Assembly (NCBI RefSeq): GCF_002335525.1
Contig: NZ_BDUF01000053.1
Coordinates: 14,260 to 76,688, forward strand
Origin: Effusibacillus lacus
GTDB lineage: Bacteria > Bacillota > Bacilli > Tumebacillales > Effusibacillaceae
Direction: 5' to 3'
DNA length: 62,429 bases
Shown one piece after another: positions 40,445 to 49,087 of the stretch; the first letter of the stretch is position 1; the number at the start of each line of letters is the position of its first letter. The position numbers and the translations under genes are program-made. Under the pieces are notes generated by a model that did not search any database, was not told the origin of the DNA, and saw nothing but the letters and a program-made list of their open reading frames with translations.

Positions 40445-41752
40445 TTACAATCGGTATTGTTTCATCTTGTAGTACAGGGAACCCCGGGAAATTCCCAGCA
40501 GGCGGGCAGCACCTGCTTTGTTTCCTCCGGTTTTCCGCAAAGCGTCCTCAATTTTCGACCGTTCCATCTCTTCGGACAAAGCGGCCAAAGGAAGCGAGTC
40601 TGCCGCCAGATCCGACAAAGTGGTCGGACGAATGGACGGCGGCAAATCTTCAAGTGTGATCTCCCTGCCTCCTGAGATGTTGGCCAGGTGCTCCATAACT
40701 GTTCGGAGTTGCGGAAGATTTCCCGGCCAGTGATAAGTGGTGAGGGCCGCCATTACTTCCGAACTCAGGCGGGGAACCGTTTTTCCCGTCAGTTGCGCCG
40801 CCTCGCTCAGAAAATGATGACATAATTCCGGCAGATCTTCCTTTCTTTCATTGAGCGAAGGAACGTGCACAGGTTGGAAAGCATAATACAATTCTTTCAG
40901 AAACAGGCCGTTTTGGACCAGTGTCTCAATATCAGGTGAAGCAGACACGATCACGCGGCTTTCCAGAGGGATCGGAGTTGTTCCGCCGACCCGGAGAAAG
41001 TTTTTTTCGCTCAGGGTTTGTGCCAGCTTTGCTTGGGTTGGCAGGGAAAGCACATGGATGTTCTTAAGGTAAAGGGTTCCGCCGGTTGCCATTTCCAACT
41101 TGCCGGAACGACCTTCCTCACCGCCGAAAGCCTCTTTTTCAAAGCCGAACAATTCGGAATCCAACAAACCTCCGGGAATTGTGTCGCAGGGCACCGTAAC
41201 GAACGGTCCTGAATTCGCCACGCTCCGGTGAGCCGTCAAGGCAAGTGTGTCCTTCCCGACACCCGGTTCGCCGATTAACAGATGGCGATCCGGGTTGGCT
41301 CGCAGGGTCTGTATGATTTGCTGCATGGAGCTGTTGCGGTTGACAAGCAATTGTGCCGAATCGGACGGGTTGGGCAGTTCAGGTTTGCTGTACAGTTCCT
41401 CGCTCAATTTGACTGTGTGGGTAATATCCTGCTCAATGGCGAACGCACCGATCAATTCCCCATCTTGATCGTAGATCGGAACGGCATTGATGAACACATG
41501 CTTGTCAGGCCGCGGCTTGTGGTAGAGCTGGTGGACCGGACAGCCGGTCTCCATTACCTGAAACAGCATGACCGATCCTTTCTGGAAAAACTCCCCGATC
41601 TTTTTCCCCACAATCTGTTCTTTCGGTATTCCGTAAATTCGTTCCGCCACCTGGTTCCAGTAAAGAACAGTGCCGTCGGGATCCACGCCGGTCACTGCAT
41701 CATTCACAGAGTCGAGCAGAACGTCAAGAAACGCCTTTACTTTGTGCAGCAT
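40445..41752 (-). CDS. PAS/AAA+/Fis regulator with degenerate sigma-54 activation motifs
   Basis: 435 residues: PAS domain (~10-110), AAA+ domain (~150-375), Fis-type HTH at the end (NKAGAARLLGISRGSLYYKM). Walker A is present (GEPGVGKDT), but the GAFTGA loop reads EAFGGEEG and Walker B GGTLYLKNI lacks the Asp-Glu pair. It therefore should neither contact sigma-54 nor hydrolyse ATP well. TyrR is a known precedent for loss of GAFTGA with a switch to sigma-70 promoters. Divergent from livK, which it probably controls. Start at 41752 aligns with the intact paralogue. Confidence 0.85.
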   Translation of the reverse strand: MLHKVKAFLDVLLDSVNDAVTGVDPDGTVLYWNQVAERIYGIPKEQIVGKKIGEFFQKGSVMLFQVMETGCPVHQLYHKPRPDKHVFINAVPIYDQDGELIGAFAIEQDITHTVKLSEELYSKPELPNPSDSAQLLVNRNSSMQQIIQTLRANPDRHLLIGEPGVGKDTLALTAHRSVANSGPFVTVPCDTIPGGLLDSELFGFEKEAFGGEEGRSGKLEMATGGTLYLKNIHVLSLPTQAKLAQTLSEKNFLRVGGTTPIPLESRVIVSASPDIETLVQNGLFLKELYYAFQPVHVPSLNERKEDLPELCHHFLSEAAQLTGKTVPRLSSEVMAALTTYHWPGNLPQLRTVMEHLANISGGREITLEDLPPSIRPTTLSDLAADSLPLAALSEEMERSKIEDALRKTGGNKAGAARLLGISRGSLYYKMKQYRL

Positions 41753-41830
41753 AGGGGACATCATCCTTCATCTGGCTATAGCTATTCTATATTATATTGC
41801 AACTATTTATATAAATTAGCAAATTGCTAG

Positions 41831-41859
41831 TTGTCGGAATAGAGTTCCTGTTGTAAAAT
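41831..41859 (+). promoter_or_regulatory. SigA-type promoter of the liv operon
   Basis: TTGTCG, 17 bases, TAAAAT, with TTG just before the -10. Fits the vegetative consensus moderately well. Confidence 0.5.
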
Positions 41860-41869
41860 TGTGTCGTAA

Positions 41870-41945
41870 GTGTTCAAATTTTAGACACATTGCTTATGAA
41901 TGCGTCAAATTTTAAACACTTGCAGCGATTGCGTCAAATGCAAAC
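41870..41945. promoter_or_regulatory. Dyad operator cluster upstream of livK
   Basis: GTGTTCAAATTTTAGACAC (41870-41888) is an imperfect dyad; a second copy GCGTCAAATTTTAAACAC starts at 41902 and a half copy GCGTCAAATGC at 41930. Centres are about three helical turns apart. GTGTTCAATATTTGACA at 47963, before putB, is the same motif. Here it lies downstream of the predicted promoter, as a repressor site would. Confidence 0.55.
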
Positions 41946-41990
41946 AATCGGTAGTTAGAACTCAATCAGACCAAGGGGGTTACAAAGAGA

Positions 41991-43145
41991 ATGAAAGTCT
42001 TGAAGAAAATTGGTTTGGGACTGTCGGTCTTTTCTTTGCTGGCCGTAACCGCATGCGGATCTGCCGGCACATCCGGTGGCGGCAGCAGTCAGGGAGGATC
42101 AACTGCCTCCGAAATCCTGATCGGCGTTCAGTCGCCGACAACCGGCTCCGAAGCCAAAATGGGCCAGGACATCAACAACGCAATCCAGCTGGCAGCGGAC
42201 GAAATCAATGACAAAGGCGGTATCAACGGAAAAAAGATCAAACTTGTATTTGCCGATGACGCTTGTGATCCGCAAACGGCAACGGCCGCTGCCAACAAGC
42301 TCGTATCGCAAGGTGTTGTGGCGGTCGTTGGCGGCTACTGCTCCGGGGCTACACTGCCGGCTTCCGGTGTGTACCACAATGCAGGAATTCCGATGGTTGT
42401 GACCGCCGCCAACTCGGCAAAAATTCCGGCACAAGGGTACAAGGAAATCTTCCTGGTCAACGGTACGACCGTACACCAGGGGGAAGTTGCGGCTGACCAC
42501 ATGGTCGCCAAACTTGGCGGCAAACGGATCGCCATCGTTCACGACAACTCCGCTTTCGCCAAAGATCTGGCGGAGATCACTAAGAAGGCCGTGGAAAAGA
42601 AAGGCGGACAAGTTGTTGCATTTGAAGCGGTGAATCCGGAAGAGAAAGACTTCACATCCCTTCTGACCAAGCTGAAGAACGCGAAACCCGATGCAACTTA
42701 CTGGACGGCATATTATGCGGCTGGCGGACTGTTGATCAAGCAGTTTAAGCAGTTGGGCGTTCCTGGTGTCATCGGCGTGGGCGACGGTGCCAACGACAAG
42801 ACCCTGATCGACATCGCGGGCAAACAGGCTGCGGAAGGCACATTCGTGACCACCAGCCCGACACCGGAGTTTCTGCCCGAAGCAAAATCCTTCAACGAAT
42901 CCTATACGAAGAAATTCAGCCAGGCTCCCGGTCCCTACTCCGCCCTTTCCTACGACGGAATGCGCCTGCTGGCTGATGCCATCTCCCGTGCCGGTTCCAC
43001 CGACAAAGCGGCAATCGTGAAAGCTTTGAAAGAGACAAAAGCATTCAAAACATTCGGAGGCAACGTTTCTTTCAAAGAAGACGGAACTTTGGAGAAGTCC
43101 AATTTCATCGTGATTCAGGTCAAGGACGGCAAGTTCTCGAAATAA
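41991..43145 (+). CDS. livK: Branched-chain amino acid ABC transporter, substrate-binding lipoprotein
   Basis: 384 residues. Lipoprotein signal with lipobox LAVTAC (C22) followed by a Gly/Ser linker, then a periplasmic-binding fold of the Leu/Ile/Val type: ILIGVQSPTTGSEAKMGQDINNAIQLAADEINDKGGINGKKIKLVFADDACDP and GGYCSGATLPASGVYHNAG. Captures amino acids outside the membrane and delivers them to LivHM. First gene of livKHMGF. Confidence 0.93.
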   Translation: MKVLKKIGLGLSVFSLLAVTACGSAGTSGGGSSQGGSTASEILIGVQSPTTGSEAKMGQDINNAIQLAADEINDKGGINGKKIKLVFADDACDPQTATAAANKLVSQGVVAVVGGYCSGATLPASGVYHNAGIPMVVTAANSAKIPAQGYKEIFLVNGTTVHQGEVAADHMVAKLGGKRIAIVHDNSAFAKDLAEITKKAVEKKGGQVVAFEAVNPEEKDFTSLLTKLKNAKPDATYWTAYYAAGGLLIKQFKQLGVPGVIGVGDGANDKTLIDIAGKQAAEGTFVTTSPTPEFLPEAKSFNESYTKKFSQAPGPYSALSYDGMRLLADAISRAGSTDKAAIVKALKETKAFKTFGGNVSFKEDGTLEKSNFIVIQVKDGKFSK

Positions 43146-43226
43146 AGCACTTCAGCCCAAGATGTGAATCCCGGGTCTCACCCGGGATTCACTGGCTGAT
43201 GGGATCAATTGGAAAGGAGTGGCACC

Positions 43227-44120
43227 ATGGACATCTTTATTCAACAGTTGACCAACGCGCTTGTGGTGGGGTCTTTTTACAGTCTCATTGCCCTTGGGTA
43301 CTCCATGGTCTATGGAATCATCAAACTGCTTAACTTTGCCCACGGCGACCTGTACATGATCGGGGCGTTTGCCGGCTTTTCGGCCTTGTCGCTGCTTTCC
43401 GGAGATGCGGGAGTGCTCGGGATCGCGATGGCCTTTCTTGCAGCCATGATCGTGGCCGGACTGTTCGGTATCGGGATCGAGCGGGTGGCCTACCGTCCGC
43501 TGTTGAACTCCTCCCGTCTGACGATTTTGATTACTGCGGTCGGGGTTTCGCTGGTTCTTGAAAACGGTGTAATGTTGACCTACGGACCCAGTTTCAAGGT
43601 ATTCCCAAGTCAACTGCCGATCACAGGCTTCCAGATTGCAGGTGCTACCGTCACTTATTCGCAAATCGGACTTATCCTTTTGTCGGTTCTTCTGATGGTT
43701 GCCCTGCAATGGTTTGTCCACCGGACTTTATACGGCAAAGCGATGAGGTCAATCGCCATCGACCAGACGGCCACTTCACTGATGGGGATTCCGGTGCACC
43801 GGATCATTGGCATAACCTTCTTTATCGGTTCGGCCCTGGCGGCGGCAGCCGGTATGATGGCGGGCCTTTATTACGGTCAAATCAATTTCATGATGGGATT
43901 TATCGTCGGGCTGAAGGCGTTTACGGCAGCCGTTATCGGCGGAATCGGCAGTATCCCCGGGGCGATGCTCGGAGGGCTGGTGCTCGGGCTGCTGGAGACC
44001 TTCGGGACGATCTATATCGGCGGCGAATGGAAGGATGTATTTGCTTTCGCCATTTTGATACTGATTCTGACTTTGAAACCGACGGGTCTGCTCGGAGAAA
44101 AAGTGACGGAGAGGATGTAG
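43227..44120 (+). CDS. livH: Branched-chain amino acid ABC transporter permease LivH
   Basis: 297 residues, eight or nine membrane helices. Typical blocks: GSFYSLIALGYSMVYGIIKLLNFAHGDLYMIGA at the start and GLKAFTAAVIGGIGSIPGAMLGGL near the end, which faces the ATPases. ATG 43227 behind AAGGAG. Forms the channel with LivM. Confidence 0.93.
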   Translation: MDIFIQQLTNALVVGSFYSLIALGYSMVYGIIKLLNFAHGDLYMIGAFAGFSALSLLSGDAGVLGIAMAFLAAMIVAGLFGIGIERVAYRPLLNSSRLTILITAVGVSLVLENGVMLTYGPSFKVFPSQLPITGFQIAGATVTYSQIGLILLSVLLMVALQWFVHRTLYGKAMRSIAIDQTATSLMGIPVHRIIGITFFIGSALAAAAGMMAGLYYGQINFMMGFIVGLKAFTAAVIGGIGSIPGAMLGGLVLGLLETFGTIYIGGEWKDVFAFAILILILTLKPTGLLGEKVTERM

Positions 44121-44121
44121 G

Positions 44122-45096
44122 ATGAAGAACCGGAATTTGGGGCGAAACGTTTATGCGTTGGCGGGATTGGCACTGGTGCTGTTCCTGCTGCCGCTTGTCA
44201 GCAACAATTATTGGATGGATGTCGCGACCATGGCCCTGTTCTACATCGTATTGGCGCTTGGGTTGAACGTCGTGGTCGGCTATGCCGGTTTGCTTGACCT
44301 TGGATACGCCGCGTTTTTTGCGGTCGGAGCCTATACTACAGGCATTCTGATGACCGAATACCAGGTCCCGTTCTGGATCACCTTCCTGCTTGCAGGCGTG
44401 TTTGCCGGAATTGCGGGAGTGATCATCGGGGCGCCGACACTCCGTTTGCGCAGCGACTATCTGGCAATCGTAACGCTCGGTTTTGGCGAGATTATCCGCA
44501 TCTCCGCGAAAAATCTGGAGATTACCGGGTCGGCCTCGGGCATCTTCGGGATTCCGCGGCCGGAGGTCTTTGGTTACAAGCTGACCCAAATCACCGATTT
44601 TTATTATGCAATGCTGCTTCTTGCCATTGTTACCCTGTTTGCGGTTTACCGGCTGGGCCACTCAAGAATCGGCAGGGCGTGGCAGTACATTCGGGAGGAT
44701 GAGGATGCGGCGGAAGCAATGGGGATTCACCGGGTTCGCATGAAATTGCTGGCCTACGCATTGGGCGCGGTGTTCGGCGGTTTCGCAGGTTCATTGTTTG
44801 CCGTCAAGATGTCGGCAATTGCTCCCGAGAGCTTTAACTTCATGCAGTCGGTCATGATTCTGCTGGCGATCGTCCTGGGGGGACTCGGGCGGCTGCCGGG
44901 CGTGGTGCTGGGTGCCGTAATTGTAATTGTCCTTCCGGAGGCGATGCGGGAGTTTGCGAACTGGCGGTTCCTGCTGTTTGGAGCGGCGCTGGTTCTGTTG
45001 ATGCTGTTCCGTCCGCAAGGCCTTTGGGCAGCACGCAAGGACGGCGAGGCTGATGAGAAATGGGGGGAACGCAGGGATGTCACTTCTGCAAGTTAA
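44122..45096 (+). CDS. livM: Branched-chain amino acid ABC transporter permease LivM
   Basis: 324 residues. LGLNVVVGYAGLLDLGYAAFFAVGAYTTGIL and YLAIVTLGFGEIIRI are hallmark LivM blocks; GHSRIGRAWQYIREDEDAAEAMGIHRVRMKLLAYALGAVFGG contains the coupling loop. Starts one base after the livH stop; its 3' end overlaps livG by 20 bases. Confidence 0.93.
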   Translation: MKNRNLGRNVYALAGLALVLFLLPLVSNNYWMDVATMALFYIVLALGLNVVVGYAGLLDLGYAAFFAVGAYTTGILMTEYQVPFWITFLLAGVFAGIAGVIIGAPTLRLRSDYLAIVTLGFGEIIRISAKNLEITGSASGIFGIPRPEVFGYKLTQITDFYYAMLLLAIVTLFAVYRLGHSRIGRAWQYIREDEDAAEAMGIHRVRMKLLAYALGAVFGGFAGSLFAVKMSAIAPESFNFMQSVMILLAIVLGGLGRLPGVVLGAVIVIVLPEAMREFANWRFLLFGAALVLLMLFRPQGLWAARKDGEADEKWGERRDVTSAS

Positions 45097-45859
45097 CCAC
45101 CTTACGTTAAAGTTCGGGGGGATTACCTCCGTCAATGACCTGTCGTTTGAGATTCCGGAAGGGATCATCATGAGCGTGATAGGTCCCAACGGTGCCGGTA
45201 AGACCTCCTTGTTCAACATGATTACCGGTTTTTACAAACCCACAAGCGGCGAGATTCTGTTTGACGGGGAAAGCCTTGTCGGCCGAAAGCCAAGCTTGAT
45301 CACGCAAAAGGGAATCGCCAGGACATTTCAGAACCTGCGGCTGTTTCCCAACCTGTCGGTGCTCGAAAACGTTATGAGCGGCATGCACAGCAAGACTTCG
45401 CAGGGTGTGTTCGGCGCCCTGTTCCGAACCAGGGCACAAAAGCAGGAAGAGAATCTGATTCGCTCGGTTGCCGGGAAGTGCATTGACTTTGTCGGGATCT
45501 CCCAATACACCCACCGGTTGGCAAAGAATCTTCCCTACGGGATCCAACGGCACGTGGAGATTGCGAGGGCACTTGCCACACAACCGAAACTGCTGCTGCT
45601 GGACGAACCGGCAGCGGGACTCAACCACGGCGAGAAGCTGGAATTGATTGAACTGATCCGACGCATCCGGCAGGAATTCCGTCTGACCATTGTCCTGATT
45701 GAGCATGACATGGGTCTGGTCAATCAGGTTTCCGAACATATTCTGGTGCTCAATTACGGGCAAAAAATTGCGGAAGGCACTCCCGCCGAGGTTCTTAACA
45801 ACCCCCTCGTGGTCGAGGCTTATCTCGGGAAGGAGGAAGACGATGAGCAATCAGCTTGA
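45077..45859 (+). CDS. livG: Branched-chain amino acid ABC transporter ATPase LivG
   Basis: 260 residues. Walker A GPNGAGKTS, signature region LPYGIQRHVEIARALA (the LivG form of LSGGQ), Walker B LLLLDEPAAGLN and switch His in IEHDMGLV. Drives transport with LivF. The start overlaps the livM end. Confidence 0.93.
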   Translation: MSLLQVNHLTLKFGGITSVNDLSFEIPEGIIMSVIGPNGAGKTSLFNMITGFYKPTSGEILFDGESLVGRKPSLITQKGIARTFQNLRLFPNLSVLENVMSGMHSKTSQGVFGALFRTRAQKQEENLIRSVAGKCIDFVGISQYTHRLAKNLPYGIQRHVEIARALATQPKLLLLDEPAAGLNHGEKLELIELIRRIRQEFRLTIVLIEHDMGLVNQVSEHILVLNYGQKIAEGTPAEVLNNPLVVEAYLGKEEDDEQSA

Positions 45860-46562
45860 ATTAACCCAAGTGGATGCCTATTATGGCAAGATTCAGGCAT
45901 TGCGGGGAATCAGCCTGTCAGTCAGGAATGGGGAGATTGTCACGCTTCTCGGCAGCAATGGTGCGGGCAAAAGCACCACCCTGAAGACGATCTCCGAGTT
46001 GGTTCGAGTCCGCAACGGCAGCATCCGCTTTGAGGGGGAAGATATTGGCAAACTGTCCCCCCATCAAATTGTTGACAGAGGCATCGTGCACGTGCCGGAA
46101 GGACGCCGGGTATTCGGAGCAATGACGGTGACCGAGAATCTGGAGTTGGGCAGTTTCCCCAAACGGAAAGACACACAGTTTGTCAAACGGACGATGGAGC
46201 ATGTGTTTGAACTGTTTCCCCGCTTGAAGGAACGGCACAAGCAAAAAGCGGGAACCCTGTCCGGCGGCGAACAGCAAATGCTTGCCATAGGCCGTGGACT
46301 GATGAGCGGCCCGAAACTGCTGATGCTTGACGAACCCTCAATGGGCCTGGCTCCCATTGTGGTTCAGGATATTATGAAGATCATCAAAAAAATCAACTCG
46401 GAAGGAACAACCGTCCTTCTGGTGGAGCAAAACGCGAAAGCGGCTCTCAAGTTGGCCCATACCGGGTACGTGATCGAGACGGGACAAATCACGATCCAAG
46501 ACACTGCCGAAAAGCTCCGGCAGGACGACAGTATCGTCAAGGCATATCTGGCAAACCCCTAA
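45843..46562 (+). CDS. livF: Branched-chain amino acid ABC transporter ATPase LivF
   Basis: 239 residues from ATG 45843, behind GGAAGGAGGAAG; overlaps livG by 17 bases. Walker A GSNGAGKST, signature LSGGEQQMLAIGRGL, Walker B LLMLDEPSMGLAP, switch VEQNAKAAL. Its stop overlaps the end of the convergent regulator gene. Confidence 0.93.
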   Translation: MSNQLELTQVDAYYGKIQALRGISLSVRNGEIVTLLGSNGAGKSTTLKTISELVRVRNGSIRFEGEDIGKLSPHQIVDRGIVHVPEGRRVFGAMTVTENLELGSFPKRKDTQFVKRTMEHVFELFPRLKERHKQKAGTLSGGEQQMLAIGRGLMSGPKLLMLDEPSMGLAPIVVQDIMKIIKKINSEGTTVLLVEQNAKAALKLAHTGYVIETGQITIQDTAEKLRQDDSIVKAYLANP

Positions 46563-47941
46563 AGTCCATATTTGCGCATTTTGTTGTAAAGGGTTCCCCT
46601 TGAGATGCCGAGCAGCTTGGCGGCCGCCGCCTTGTTGCCGTAGGTGGTCCGCAGGGCGTTTTGGATCAATTGCAATTCGGATTGGGGTTCGTTGTGCCCT
46701 TCTTTCCTAAAACCGGAAGGGGCGTGAACCGATACCTGGGGCTCCGCGTCCAATCTCGGAACCTGGATGGAGGCCGGCAAATGTTCTCGCCGGATTACTT
46801 CGTCGTCGGTCAAGATCACCAGGCGTTCCAGAATGTTTCGCAGTTGCCGGATGTTGCCGGGCCAGGAATAATTCATGAGTGCGACAATGACTTCCGGTTC
46901 GAATCTGGGTACCGGCTTGCCGTACTGAAAAGCAATTTCACTCGTAATATATTGCAAAAGCTCCGGAATATCTTCGATTCGCTCCCGTAAGGGGGGAATT
47001 TCCACGGAGACGACGTTCAGGCGGTAATACAGATCTTCACGGAAAGCCCCTTCGGCAATTCGTTCTTCCAGGTTGCGGTTGGTGGCGGCTATGATGCGAA
47101 CGTCCACCTTGACCGGCTTGTCGCCGCCAACCCGGTAAAACTGCCGTTCCTGCAGCACCCGAAGCAATTTGACCTGCATCTCCAAAGGCAGTTCGCCTAC
47201 CTCGTCAAGGAACAGGGTTCCCTTGTGCGCCAGCTCCAATTTTCCGGGCCGTCCTTTGGGGTCAGCCCCTGTAAAGGATCCGCCCTGGTAGCCGAACAGT
47301 TCACTTTCAAACAAAGCGGGGGGAATGGCGCCGCAGTTGATGGCCACAAAATTGTTCCCTGCCCGTGAACTGGCGCTGTGAATCGCATGGGCAAACAGTT
47401 CCTTGCCAACACCCGATTCTCCTGTGAGCAGAACGGTCGCATCTGTCGGCGATACCCGGCGGGCCACCCTGATCGCATGGGTAATCGCCTGGCCGTTCCC
47501 CTTGATCCGGAAAAAGGGGTCTTCGGATGGGACGTACCGGGTGATTTCCTTTTCCAGCGACTGCAGTTGGGAAGCTGCTGTGAACAGTTTGTTGCCCAAG
47601 CGGACCAGTTTGGTTACGTCCTGTTCCGAGGAAATGGCGCCGGTGATTGTGCTGCCGGATACAACGGGAGATGTGTTGACTAGAACATGCGTCCCCGGGC
47701 GTGGTTCGTGATAGGCTTGCCGGATGGGGCGGCCTTCCTTGAGGATTTGCGCAATCATCAGGGAGTTCCAACCGAAGTCGGCAATGTTCTTGCCGATAAT
47801 TTCCGCTGCGGGAATCCGATAGAGTTCTTCCGCCGCCCGGTTCCAATGGGTGACGGTGCCGTCTTCATCCACGATGGTAATCGCTTCGTTAACCGTGTCC
47901 AACAGGGTTTGCAGGACCGATTCGGCTCTGGAAGTTTTCAT
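46559..47941 (-). CDS. Sigma-54-dependent PAS/AAA+/Fis activator (RocR-like)
   Basis: 460 residues: PAS (~10-115), AAA+ (~150-390), Fis-type HTH at the end ([20 protein letters not shown]). Walker A GESGVGKE, sigma-54 loop GSFTGA, Walker B GTLFLDEV and the Arg fingers are all intact. It is divergent from putB-rocA, whose promoter is of the sigma-54 type, so it almost certainly activates proline breakdown in response to a ligand sensed by PAS. ATG 47941 behind GAGGTG. Confidence 0.92.
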   Translation of the reverse strand: MKTSRAESVLQTLLDTVNEAITIVDEDGTVTHWNRAAEELYRIPAAEIIGKNIADFGWNSLMIAQILKEGRPIRQAYHEPRPGTHVLVNTSPVVSGSTITGAISSEQDVTKLVRLGNKLFTAASQLQSLEKEITRYVPSEDPFFRIKGNGQAITHAIRVARRVSPTDATVLLTGESGVGKELFAHAIHSASSRAGNNFVAINCGAIPPALFESELFGYQGGSFTGADPKGRPGKLELAHKGTLFLDEVGELPLEMQVKLLRVLQERQFYRVGGDKPVKVDVRIIAATNRNLEERIAEGAFREDLYYRLNVVSVEIPPLRERIEDIPELLQYITSEIAFQYGKPVPRFEPEVIVALMNYSWPGNIRQLRNILERLVILTDDEVIRREHLPASIQVPRLDAEPQVSVHAPSGFRKEGHNEPQSELQLIQNALRTTYGNKAAAAKLLGISRGTLYNKMRKYGL

Positions 47942-47962
47942 GAAAGTCACCTCTATACACAT

Positions 47963-47980
47963 GTGTTCAATATTTGACAA
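47963..47980. promoter_or_regulatory. Upstream activator site of putB
   Basis: GTGTTCAATATTTGACA, a dyad about 100 bp before the sigma-54 promoter, the usual enhancer distance. Matches the livK operators. A second, weaker TTGAACA site lies at about 47994. Confidence 0.6.
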
Positions 47981-48060
47981 AAGTGTTGGTCATCTTGAAC
48001 ATTATTGTACATTTTATCGTAGTTTGCAAAGTTTGGGGAGTGTACTCCACCGAATTTTTG

Positions 48061-48078
48061 TTGGCATGATAATTGCAT
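48061..48078 (+). promoter_or_regulatory. Sigma-54 promoter of putB-rocA
   Basis: TTGGCATGATAATTGCAT matches TGGCAC-N5-TTGCA at all but one of the key positions, with the GG-GC spacing correct. Start of transcription expected near 48089. Confidence 0.85.
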
Positions 48079-48127
48079 AGAAATAATAAGTGAGAATATC
48101 TCAAATCTGGGAAAGGAGCGCTTGGCA

Positions 48128-49048
48128 TTGGAACAGCTTCTTCGGGATGCGCTGCTTTTTTTGTCCAAGAACCGCACGGCCAACCGGGCAGCCAAAAGGT
48201 ACGGTTTGCGTTTTGGAGCCAGCCGGTTTGTGGCGGGAGAGACAATTCAGACGGCGATTGATGCCGTTCGCGGGTTGAATAAGCAAGGCATCGTTGCTAC
48301 GCTCGATCATTTGGGGGAATTTGTGTTCAGTGAAGAGGAAGCCACTGAATCGGCGGATTTCTGCATCAAGACGCTGGATTCGATCCACCAGTCGGGGGTG
48401 CGGTCCAACCTGTCACTGAAAATGACCCAGTTGGGGCTGGATATCTCAAGGGACTTGTGCATGAGCAACATGCGCAGAATTCTTGATCGGGCCAGTCAGT
48501 ACGGCAATTTTGTACGGATTGACATGGAAGATTACGCACACAACGAGATTACCCTCGACATCTTCAAGGAACTTCGCAGGGAGTACGGGGAAACGGTAGG
48601 AACAGTCATCCAGGCTTATCTCTACAGAAGCGAAGCGGATATTGACGACCTGAACCGCTTCAAGCCCAATCTCCGTCTGGTAAAAGGCGCCTACAAGGAA
48701 CCGCCGGAAGTGGCGTTTCCCAAGAAAGAGGATGTGGACCGCAACTTCATCAAGATCATCGAGAAACACCTTCTGTATGGCAATTATGCGGCCATCGCCA
48801 CACATGATGAGCATATCATTCACCATGTAAAACGCTTTGTCAAAGAGAACCACATCCCGAATTCCCAATTTGAGTTCCAGATGCTTTATGGGATTCGGGT
48901 GCAGCTGCAGCAGGAGCTTGCGAAAGAAGGCTACACCATGCGGGTTTATGTGCCTTACGGAAATGACTGGTACGGGTATTTTATGCGACGTCTGGCGGAA
49001 CGCCCGGCCAATGTGGGATTCGTAGTGAAATCCATGTTTAAGAAATAG
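48128..49048 (+). CDS. putB: Proline dehydrogenase
   Basis: 306 residues. FAD-binding barrel with TLDHLGEFVFSEEEA, SNLSLKMTQLGLDIS, YRSEADIDDLNRFKPNLRLVKGAYKEP and RVYVPYGNDWYGYFMRRLAERPAN, the classical PRODH blocks. Oxidises proline to pyrroline-5-carboxylate and passes electrons to quinone. TTG 48128 lies nine bases after AAGGAG; a TTG two codons upstream is only three bases away. Followed by rocA, which completes the route to glutamate. Confidence 0.92.
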   Translation: MEQLLRDALLFLSKNRTANRAAKRYGLRFGASRFVAGETIQTAIDAVRGLNKQGIVATLDHLGEFVFSEEEATESADFCIKTLDSIHQSGVRSNLSLKMTQLGLDISRDLCMSNMRRILDRASQYGNFVRIDMEDYAHNEITLDIFKELRREYGETVGTVIQAYLYRSEADIDDLNRFKPNLRLVKGAYKEPPEVAFPKKEDVDRNFIKIIEKHLLYGNYAAIATHDEHIIHHVKRFVKENHIPNSQFEFQMLYGIRVQLQQELAKEGYTMRVYVPYGNDWYGYFMRRLAERPANVGFVVKSMFKK

Positions 49049-49087
49049 CATGGAAATCAACAATAATCATCGACTGGAGGTAATTCA

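Noticed and set aside
43152-43721. 189-codon minus frame opposite livH
   Set aside because: Shadow of livH; low-complexity Gln/Arg/Asp-rich composition typical of antisense reading.
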